DNA of 6,197 nt from Gemmatimonadota bacterium. Its GTDB lineage: Bacteria > Gemmatimonadota > Gemmatimonadetes > Longimicrobiales > Gaopeijiaceae. The notes below the pieces were generated by a model. That model saw only the letters and a list, made by a program, of their open reading frames with translations. It was not told where the DNA came from and searched no databases. The DNA lies in contig RFGQ01000451.1 of the NCBI GenBank assembly GCA_003695865.1, positions 1 to 6,197 on the forward strand, in the 5' to 3' direction. Shown here piece after piece: positions 1 through 5,691 of the stretch (the first letter of the stretch is position 1; each line of letters starts with the position of its first letter). The position numbers and the translations under genes were made by a program.

Positions 1-1
1 C

Positions 2-355
2 AGCAAGATCGCGCTCCTGGCCCTGTTCGCTGCCGCCGGTCTATCCACGGTCCACCGGGATTACCTGTTTCCCGTCTTCAACCAGGGCGCGGGCTCGGTC
101 TTCAGCGCCGGTGCGCTGATGATGCGGATTGAGGACGGACACCGAGAGAAAGGGCATGAGGATGCGGGCTCTGGCAGTTGTTCTTCCTGTAGCGCTCGTT
201 CTGTCTCTGGGCGCCGTCAGGTGGGCGGCGTCGGGGGGGCACGACTTCACCGGGTTCAAGGTGCGACTCCAAACGGCAGACATCGAGGCCACCGTGGCCT
301 TCTATCACGGTCTCCTGGGATTGGAGATCGTGGACCGGTGGTCCGAGGGCGATGA
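2..355 (+). CDS. C-terminal end of an unrecognised upstream protein (partial, end uncertain)
   Basis: This frame is open from the left edge and its start lies outside the window. Over roughly bases 2-140 nearly every codon ends in G or C, as in the real genes here, and the peptide is protein-like: an alanine/leucine-rich stretch (ALLALFAAAGL) followed by HRDYLFPVFNQGAGSVFSAG. After about base 160 the translation becomes Arg/Gly/Ser-rich shadow sequence lying under the next gene, and the first in-frame stop is only at 353-355. An overlap of nearly 200 bases is unlikely. The true end is therefore probably near 140-160, with a frameshift or a sequence error in between; a one-base shift after base 138 would end it at the TGA at 157-159. 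I do not recognise the family. Coding status of the first 130 bases is fairly convincing; the coordinates of the end are not. Confidence 0.45.
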   Translation, partial: SKIALLALFAAAGLSTVHRDYLFPVFNQGAGSVFSAGALMMRIEDGHREKGHEDAGSGSCSSCSARSVSGRRQVGGVGGARLHRVQGATPNGRHRGHRGLLSRSPGIGDRGPVVRGR

Positions 356-602
356 CTCTGGTGTGATCTTCGGCTTGAGCGATGCCACGGGTACGGCCTT
401 TCTCGAGTTCGGGAGGGTGGAGTCGCCGAACAATGGAGCTGCCTCTGTCCAGCTTCGGGTGGAGGATATGGACGGCTTCCTGCGGGGTCTTGGAGATGCA
501 TGGGCCGTCGACGGACCGCACGAGCGGCCTTGGGGGAGTGTCTACAGCTACCTGAGGGACCCGAACGGCGTTCAGGTGATTGTGTTTGATGGTCGGGTAT
601 AG
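162..602 (+). CDS. Exported VOC (glyoxalase/bleomycin-resistance fold) family protein
   Basis: A protein of about 146 residues with one or two VOC beta-alpha-beta-beta-beta units. The family signature is clear: TADIEATVAFYHGLLGLEIVD (residues about 38-58) matches the first strand-helix of VOC proteins, SVQLRVEDMDGF (95-106) starts the second unit, and YLRDPNGVQVIVFD (130-143) is the usual C-terminal DPxG strand. Residues 1-24 are a hydrophobic signal peptide or anchor, which is uncommon in this mostly cytosolic family and suggests export. The positions that normally bind metal (His/Glu) appear to be Lys33, Ser95 and Ile140, with only Glu82 kept. A metal-dependent lyase or dioxygenase is therefore unlikely, and a ligand-binding role is more plausible. 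I chose ATG 162 because GAGAAAGGG (146-154) sits 7 bases upstream. ATG 156 and TTG 129 are in-frame alternatives. Base composition is a little less GC-rich than the downstream operon. The substrate is unknown. Confidence 0.8.
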   Translation: MRALAVVLPVALVLSLGAVRWAASGGHDFTGFKVRLQTADIEATVAFYHGLLGLEIVDRWSEGDDSGVIFGLSDATGTAFLEFGRVESPNNGAASVQLRVEDMDGFLRGLGDAWAVDGPHERPWGSVYSYLRDPNGVQVIVFDGRV

Positions 603-663
603 GAGTCCAGACCGGAGCCGACGCCACTCGGCGGACCGGTGTGCCGGGTTCTCGTCTCTTCGA

Positions 664-685
664 GCCGGGAGGTCCCCTTCCCGGT
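664..685 (+). terminator. GC-rich hairpin downstream of the VOC gene (possible terminator)
   Basis: CCGGGAGG (665-672) pairs with CCTTCCCGG-side bases 677-684 through eight pairs, one of them G-T, around the loop TCCC (673-676); an outer G-T pair is possible. It lies about 60 bases after the VOC stop codon. No T-run follows, so it is not a classical intrinsic terminator. It could help Rho-dependent ending or be part of a leader structure. Confidence 0.35.
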
Positions 686-712
686 GACGTGAGGAGCCCG
701 CTAGCCGCCGCG

Positions 713-733
713 GCCGGTCACCTTGTCACCGGC
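713..733 (+). other. Inverted repeat in the leader of the cyclase-cytochrome operon
   Basis: GCCGGT (713-718) pairs with ACCGGC (728-733). The stem continues past one C-C mismatch with AC/GT and leaves a three-base loop (CTT). The right arm GTCACCGG (725-732) is also a perfect complement of CCGGTGAC at 681-688, so this hairpin and the upstream one can form alternative pairings. There is no T-run. It could be a protein-binding palindrome or an RNA leader element. The rest of 603-874 contains no convincing gene and no promoter I can support. Confidence 0.3.
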
Positions 734-874
734 TCGGGGCGCGTCTACGTTCGCCCCTGATCCCGCGCCCCGCCCGCTTCACTCACGTCCTCACCGCCCT
801 CGAGGCCGCGTGCATCTCGTTTCCATCCTTGCCACTCATGGGTCGGGCACCGGGGCCGGGCGCGGAGTGCGCGC

Positions 875-1543
875 ATGAGGTTCTCCCCGCTCGCGCAGAA
901 TCTCTGGTCGCTGGGCGGGCTCGTGTTCTGGCTCGTCGCCTACGTGCTCATGATCCGGCGCGGCGTGAGGGACCGCAGCTACTCCATGCCGGTGATCGGT
1001 CTGGCCTTCAACGTGGCCTGGGAGCTGTACTACTCGGTGTTCTCGCAGGCGCCGGCGGTCGAGCGGATCGGCGTGGGGATGTATCTCGCCCTGGACCTGG
1101 GGGTGCTCTGGACGTGCTTCCGGTTCGGGCCCGAGGACTTCAGGTCCGACCTCGTCCGGCGCTGGTTCAGGCCCGGTCTGGCCGTGATGTTGGGGACTGC
1201 GTTCCTGTTGATCCGACAGTTCGCCATCGCGTTCAACGATGAGGTCGGCCACCTCAGCGCGTCGATCATCGTGATGGTGTACAGCATGCTTCTGATCGCG
1301 ATGCTCCTACGCCGCGACAGCGTGAGGGGGCAGTCGCTCTACATCGCGATCTGCATTCTGATGGGCGATCTGTGTGGTGCCTTCATGGGGCTCGCCGCGC
1401 AGCAGAACCTGGGGGCGGACGCTGGCATGGTCGCCTGGATCGTCACGGCGAACGCGGTGATCCTCGCCTGCAACGTCCTGTACCTGACGCTCTACGTGCG
1501 CCTTGCGCGGCGCGACGGTGTGCCGCTCTGGAGCCGGGCGTGA
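875..1543 (+). CDS. Seven-helix membrane protein resembling Pyr4/PaxB-type transmembrane terpene cyclases (copy 1)
   Basis: This 222-residue protein is almost all membrane helix, with about seven segments near residues 8-26, 37-56, 66-85, 101-119, 130-146, 154-173 and 185-208. That size and topology fit the Pyr4/PaxB/AtmB family of integral-membrane terpene cyclases, which protonate or cyclise epoxidised or plain prenyl chains in fungal meroterpenoid and indole-diterpene pathways and have bacterial relatives. The best local evidence is DRSYSMP followed by FNVAWELYY: the WE glutamate (Glu50) matches the catalytic Glu of Pyr4. The family's second acidic residue, an Asp in the last helix, seems to be Asn200 here, while Asp165 in ILMGD is shared with the next gene. 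ATG 875 is preceded by GGAG (864-867) at good spacing, and the N-terminus aligns without gaps to the paralogue at 1597. It is the first gene of the apparent operon. Family assignment is by motif memory; substrate is unknown. Confidence 0.72.
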   Translation: MRFSPLAQNLWSLGGLVFWLVAYVLMIRRGVRDRSYSMPVIGLAFNVAWELYYSVFSQAPAVERIGVGMYLALDLGVLWTCFRFGPEDFRSDLVRRWFRPGLAVMLGTAFLLIRQFAIAFNDEVGHLSASIIVMVYSMLLIAMLLRRDSVRGQSLYIAICILMGDLCGAFMGLAAQQNLGADAGMVAWIVTANAVILACNVLYLTLYVRLARRDGVPLWSRA

Positions 1544-1585
1544 GGCACGGTTCGCCCTGCTCCCGCAGCCGCGGGCCTACTTCCT

Positions 1586-1594
1586 GAGGAGGGG
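1586..1594 (+). promoter_or_regulatory. Strong ribosome binding site deciding a TTG start
   Basis: GAGGAGGGG contains a near-perfect Shine-Dalgarno core (AGGAGG, 1587-1592) four bases before TTG 1597. No ATG or GTG in the right place competes. The start is supported independently by gapless alignment of the N-terminus with the paralogue that begins with ATG at 875. Confidence 0.75.
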
Positions 1595-1596
1595 AC

Positions 1597-2262
1597 TTGG
1601 AGTTTTCCGAACAGGCCAGGGCGATCCTGGGACTCATCTCGTACGTGTGCTGGACGCTGGCCTACATCTTCATGATCCGCAGGGGCGTGAAGGACCGCTC
1701 CTACGGGATGCCGCTGATCGCGCTCTTCATCGACATCAGTTGGGAGTTCTTCTTCACGTTCCTGGCCGACATCGACCCGCAGTACAAGCGCGCCAACGCG
1801 CTGTGGTTCTTCACGAACCTGGGGGTGCTGTGGACGGCGCTGCGCTACGGGCGCGACGACTTCGACTGGCCCATCCTGCGCCGGCACTTCCGGCTCATCG
1901 CGGGCGGCGGTCTGCTGGCGGCCTTCCTGGTCGTGAGCACGTTCATCCGTTCGTTCGAAGACACGTACGGAAGTGTGTCGGCGAGCCTCGGCATGCTCGT
2001 CTACAGCACGCTGCTGCCCGTGATGCTCGTGCGCCGCAACTCGGTGAAGGGGCAGTCCCTCTACGTCGCGCTGCTGATCCTGATCGGCGATGCGGTGGCC
2101 TACCCGGTGTCGATGCACGCGGCGACGACGGTGCAGGGCGGCGTGCCGACGGCGTGGATCGATCTGGTGTTCATCTACGCGGTTTCGATGCACATGCTCT
2201 ACGCCTGGGGGGTCTGGTACGTGGCACGCCGTGACGGCCTGAACCCGTGGCGGCGCGCGTGA
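1597..2262 (+). CDS. Seven-helix membrane protein resembling Pyr4/PaxB-type transmembrane terpene cyclases (copy 2)
   Basis: A 221-residue paralogue of the preceding gene, about 38% identical by eye (roughly 85 matches over 222 positions) with a single one-residue gap. Shared blocks are MIRRGV(R/K)DRSY near 26-36, WE at 49-50, LGVLWT at 75-80, SVxGQSLY near 149-156, GD at 164-165, and ARRDG near the C-terminus. Helix layout is the same, with seven likely segments. Glu50 fits the catalytic Glu of the Pyr4 family; the last-helix Asp position appears to be His199. The run of paired differences between copies (for example AFNVAWELYY against FIDISWEFFF) suggests that they diverged to different substrates, or form a heteromeric pair. 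It starts with TTG behind a strong ribosome site. Its stop TGA (2260-2262) lies inside the start region of the cytochrome gene, which implies co-translation. Exact reaction is unknown. Confidence 0.72.
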   Translation: MEFSEQARAILGLISYVCWTLAYIFMIRRGVKDRSYGMPLIALFIDISWEFFFTFLADIDPQYKRANALWFFTNLGVLWTALRYGRDDFDWPILRRHFRLIAGGGLLAAFLVVSTFIRSFEDTYGSVSASLGMLVYSTLLPVMLVRRNSVKGQSLYVALLILIGDAVAYPVSMHAATTVQGGVPTAWIDLVFIYAVSMHMLYAWGVWYVARRDGLNPWRRA

Positions 2263-3668
2263 CCTGGCGCCGGCTCGTGCTCGTGGTGGCGGCGCTCGGG
2301 GGGGCGGTCGCCGTGATCCTCTGGGACCAGCTCGCGCGCGTGTCCGAGACGGCGGTCTTCGACAATCCCGAAGAGCACTACAAGTACGGGGGGCTCTCGC
2401 TCGAGCCCGGCTTCCCCTACTACGTCTGGGCCGTCATGCCCGAGGTGTTCGCCGACCTGCTGCCGCGACCGGGCGGCTGGGAGGTGTTCGGCTTCGTGGA
2501 CGAGGGCCGCGGGTATCCGGTGGGCTTCGCGAAGCAGACCGTGGGCTACCCGGGCCTGACCCCGAACTGTGCTCTCTGCCACACCGGGGCGTATCGACCG
2601 GCCGAGGGGGCGGCTCCGGTCCCGGTGCCCGCGGCGCCGGCCTCCGCCCTCGACTTCGGGGCCTTTCGCCGCTTCCTGTTCGAGGCCGCGGCCGACGACC
2701 GGTTTTCGTCGGCGGTGCTGCTCGACGCGATCGAGCGGCGCTTCGAGCTCGGCGTGGTCGAGTCGCTCGTGTACCGCACCGTCCTGATTCCGATGCTGCG
2801 GCGCTCGTTGCTCGAACAGCGCGCTGCAGCGGCCTGGACCGAGAGCCGACCCGATCCCGGACGCGGCCGATTCGACGCCTTCAACCTGCTCAAGATCGAG
2901 GTGCTGGGGATGGAGGACGACGGCTCGGTCGCGACGTCGGACTATCCACCGCTGTGGAACCATGCGGCCCGCCGGGGTCTGCGCCTCCACTGGAACGGCG
3001 GCAGCGACGATCTTGAGCAGGAGGACCTGATGTCGGTCTATTCGCTCAACCGGGGCGTGGCCGGATTCGCGGCCGCGAGCTTCGAGCGGGTGCGCGACTA
3101 CATCGCCACCCGCCCGGCTCCGGCCTACCCGTTCTCGGTCGATTCGACGCTGGCCGCGGCGGGGGCAGAGGTCTTCGCGGCCGCCTGCGGCGCGTGCCAC
3201 GCAGAGGGGGGCGAGCGCTTCGGTCAGGTCACGGCCCAGGCCGAGGTGGGAACCGATCCCGAGTTCCTCTCGATGTGGAGCGAGGCCTTCGTCGAGCGCC
3301 TGCGCTCGATCGACGAGGGGCCGTTCCGCTTTCCCGACCTCAGGGTCACGGACGGCTACGTGAACGTGCCGCTCGACGGCCTGTGGCTGCGTGCGCCCTA
3401 CCTCCACAACGGATCGGTGCCGACGCTCGCCCACCTGCTCTCGCCCGCCGCCGAGCGGCCGACCCGCTTCGCGAGGGGCCGGCTCGAGTACGATTCGGTG
3501 CGGGTGGGGTTCGCGTGGCAGCCAGAGGGCGACCCGGCGCCGGAGGGGGTTTCGTGGACCCTCTACGACGTGTCTCTCCCGGGGAACGGGAATCAGGGCC
3601 ACGAATACGGCGTTACGCTTCCCGGCGACCAGAAGCGGGCGCTGATGGAGTTTCTCAAGACCAGGTGA
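2247..3668 (+). CDS. RoxA-like di-heme cytochrome c (cytochrome c peroxidase/MauG superfamily), copy 1
   Basis: A 473-residue exported or membrane-anchored protein with two heme c sites: CALCH (108-112) and CGACH (314-318). A hydrophobic N-terminal segment (about 10-24) has no obvious cleavage site, so it may be an anchor facing the periplasm. Family marks are FDNPEEHYKYG and GFPYYVW early on, NCALCHTG, the HWNGG block (248-252), and near the end APYLHNGSVPTL (His387) followed by YDSVRVGF. In RoxA-like proteins a His at the last site is the second axial ligand of the C-terminal heme. RoxA cleaves polyisoprene with O2 and relatives act as peroxidases or oxygenases; this protein is shorter than RoxA, so the reaction is unproven. 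GTG 2247 is the longest start; GTG 2259 is equally possible and would give a 4-base GTGA overlap with the upstream stop. Either way it is translationally linked to the cyclase-like gene. Confidence 0.85.
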   Translation: MAARVTWRRLVLVVAALGGAVAVILWDQLARVSETAVFDNPEEHYKYGGLSLEPGFPYYVWAVMPEVFADLLPRPGGWEVFGFVDEGRGYPVGFAKQTVGYPGLTPNCALCHTGAYRPAEGAAPVPVPAAPASALDFGAFRRFLFEAAADDRFSSAVLLDAIERRFELGVVESLVYRTVLIPMLRRSLLEQRAAAAWTESRPDPGRGRFDAFNLLKIEVLGMEDDGSVATSDYPPLWNHAARRGLRLHWNGGSDDLEQEDLMSVYSLNRGVAGFAAASFERVRDYIATRPAPAYPFSVDSTLAAAGAEVFAAACGACHAEGGERFGQVTAQAEVGTDPEFLSMWSEAFVERLRSIDEGPFRFPDLRVTDGYVNVPLDGLWLRAPYLHNGSVPTLAHLLSPAAERPTRFARGRLEYDSVRVGFAWQPEGDPAPEGVSWTLYDVSLPGNGNQGHEYGVTLPGDQKRALMEFLKTR

Positions 3669-3675
3669 GGGCGTT

Positions 3676-5436
3676 GTGAAGACGGCGTTCAAGGTGGTTG
3701 CGGGCGCGGCGCTGCTCGGGCTCGGCACGGTGTGGGTGCTCGCCGGCCGATCCGGCGATCCGGCCGATGGGGCGCCGGCCGACGAGGGTCCTCGGGTGCG
3801 GCTCGGCGTGGGCCTGAGCGCCGAAGACGCCGAGGTCTGGCATCATCTCGACGAAGGCGGGGGATTCCTGCCACTGCGCTTCCTGCAGGCGCTCGAAGAT
3901 GCCGAGACGGGGGCCTCGTTCCTGGCCAGCATGCCCCGCTACGGCCTGGTGGCCGATCCTGACGATCCGCTCGGGCTGCCGATTGGCTTCACCGCGGGCA
4001 CGCTCTACGGCGATCCCCGGGGCGAGCTGCTCGTCGGCGTGAACTGCGCGGCCTGCCATTCGGGACTCTACACCTTCCGGGGCACGTCGATGGTGATCGA
4101 CGGTGCGCCGAACCTGGTCGACTTCGAGGCTCTCTTCGCCGAGCTGACCCGCTCGGCCCGACGGACGATCGAGGATCCCGTCGAGCTGCTCCGCCTTGCG
4201 CGGCGCATGGCCGAGGCGGGCCGCCACATGCCGACGCCCGACGCCTTCTTTGCGCTCGACGAGGACGCACGCGAGGCGCTGGCCCGTGTCGTCGATGCGG
4301 AGGAGGGGTCGCGGCACGCCCCGGTGCGGGCGCACCTCGCGCGGTCGCTGCACGCCGCCTATCACGCGGAGACGGACGAGCAGGCCGCGCGCCTACTCGA
4401 AGGGGCGGCGGACGGCGTGCCCGTGTCGGGAGACCCGGACGTGGATCCCCACACGGCGGGGCTCGTCTCGCGCCTCGGCTCCGACCTGCGGCTGCTCAGG
4501 CGCCGCGTCGATCGTCTCGCCACGATCCACGACGCGTTCACGCGTGAGACCCAGGCGGGCCCCGGGCGCGCCGACTCGTTCGACGCGATCTGGAATCTGC
4601 TCGTCCAGGCGGAGGCCCCGGTGGCGATGACGGCGCCGGTGAGCATCCCGCACCTGTTCGGCTACGAGCGCTTCCACTGGGTGCACTGGGACGGCAACAC
4701 GAACACGGTCATGGCCCGCGACTATGCGCAGGCGATCGCGCTCGGCGCGGACTTCGATCCGGCGACGGGCCGCTCGAGCGTGCTCCCGCAGAACGTGATG
4801 GCGCTCGAGAGCGTGGCCCGGGGGATCGGCGCCCCGGCCTGGCCCGAAGACGTGCTCGGGGCGATCGACCGCGGCCTCGCTGCCCAGGGCGCGCAGATCT
4901 ACGCGCGCGAGTGCGCCTCGTGCCACACGGGAGAGCGCGTGGTGCCGGTGGCCGAGGTGGGCACCGATGCGGCCCGAGCCCGCCTGTTCGGCGATCTGCA
5001 CAAAGACGGCAAGAGCTACGGAGAGCTGCTCACCGAGCTGGCGGACCGCGTCATGGGCCTGAGCTTCGCCGAGCACGGCGTCTCCGAGGCCGAGGTGGCC
5101 GCGGTCCGGCGCGCGGCCGAGCCGACGTGGCGGGTGACGAACGGCTACCGGGTGCGTGCGCTCGATGGCATCTGGGCGTCGCCCCCTTACCTGCACAACG
5201 GCTCGGTGCCGACGCTCGCCGACCTGCTCGAGCCGCCCGAGGCGCGGCCCGACAGCTTCCTGGTGGGTCGCGAGTACGACCCGGTGAAGGTGGGGGTGGA
5301 CGCGCGGCGGCAGCCCCAGTCGGGGTGGATGTTCCGCACCGGCGAGCCGGGCAACGACAACGGCGGGCACGTCTACGGGACCGAGCTCTCGGCCGATCAG
5401 AAGCGGGCGCTGATCGAGTACCTGAAGACGCTGTAG
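3676..5436 (+). CDS. RoxA-like di-heme cytochrome c (cytochrome c peroxidase/MauG superfamily), copy 2
   Basis: A 586-residue exported di-heme cytochrome. Heme motifs are CAACH (124-128) and CASCH (413-417), and the probable distal ligand is His507 in PPYLHNGSVPTLADLL, followed by YDPVKVGVD and a C-terminus ending DQKRALIEYLKTL, almost the same as its neighbour's DQKRALMEFLKTR. A signal peptide or anchor covers about residues 5-24. HWDGN (337-341) corresponds to HWNGG of copy 1. Compared with copy 1 it has about 70 extra residues between heme 1 and this HW block, including an Ala/Arg/Glu-rich, probably helical stretch near 175-260. The GTG start has a Shine-Dalgarno-like GTGAGG (3665-3670) overlapping the upstream stop codon, and the gap is only 7 bases, so the two cytochromes are surely co-transcribed. 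Both hemes suggest electron storage plus a catalytic site; oxygenase, peroxidase or electron-partner roles cannot be separated from sequence. Confidence 0.86.
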   Translation: MKTAFKVVAGAALLGLGTVWVLAGRSGDPADGAPADEGPRVRLGVGLSAEDAEVWHHLDEGGGFLPLRFLQALEDAETGASFLASMPRYGLVADPDDPLGLPIGFTAGTLYGDPRGELLVGVNCAACHSGLYTFRGTSMVIDGAPNLVDFEALFAELTRSARRTIEDPVELLRLARRMAEAGRHMPTPDAFFALDEDAREALARVVDAEEGSRHAPVRAHLARSLHAAYHAETDEQAARLLEGAADGVPVSGDPDVDPHTAGLVSRLGSDLRLLRRRVDRLATIHDAFTRETQAGPGRADSFDAIWNLLVQAEAPVAMTAPVSIPHLFGYERFHWVHWDGNTNTVMARDYAQAIALGADFDPATGRSSVLPQNVMALESVARGIGAPAWPEDVLGAIDRGLAAQGAQIYARECASCHTGERVVPVAEVGTDAARARLFGDLHKDGKSYGELLTELADRVMGLSFAEHGVSEAEVAAVRRAAEPTWRVTNGYRVRALDGIWASPPYLHNGSVPTLADLLEPPEARPDSFLVGREYDPVKVGVDARRQPQSGWMFRTGEPGNDNGGHVYGTELSADQKRALIEYLKTL

Positions 5437-5574
5437 CACCGCCCGAAGGGGCCGCGGTCGGGAAGACGAACGGCCGAGGAGCGCAGGGCCCGGTCATCCC
5501 CAATCCGACGTGCTGGCATTCTGCGCGAGCTTACCCGATATTGCGCGGAGCCGTCTCCTGGGCCCATCGCCGCC

Positions 5575-5596
5575 TGCGCGGGCCTCCGCCCGCGTG
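5575..5596 (+). terminator. Strong GC-rich hairpin after the operon (possible terminator)
   Basis: CGCGGGC (5577-5583) pairs perfectly with GCCCGCG (5588-5594) around the loop CTCC, extended by two G-T pairs. It sits about 140 bases after the second cytochrome gene and about 95 bases before the next start. No T-run follows. A weaker stem, CCCGA (5442-5446) with TCGGG (5458-5462), lies directly after the cytochrome stop codon. The remainder of 5437-5691 shows no gene that I can support. Confidence 0.4.
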
Positions 5597-5691
5597 CTCG
5601 AGGGTCCCCGCTGCCACGCCGCCGCAGCCCAATGTGCCGAACCAGGGCCCCGACCTTCGGGGGCACCAAGCACGAAGTCCGGGTCGAGCCG

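Noticed and set aside
1492..2193. Minus-strand open frame opposite the second cyclase-like gene
   Set aside because: Its His/Arg/Glu/Gln-rich translation has no recognisable motif, and the + strand frame aligns to its paralogue over the full length.
2199..3728. Long minus-strand open frame of 509 codons opposite the first cytochrome gene
   Set aside because: It is the antisense shadow of a high-GC gene: its translation is Arg/His/Pro/Val-rich without domain motifs, whereas the + strand frame has two CxxCH motifs and family signatures.
4393..5439. Minus-strand open frame of 348 codons opposite the second cytochrome gene
   Set aside because: Same reason: composition is that of a shadow frame and the + strand gene is unmistakable.
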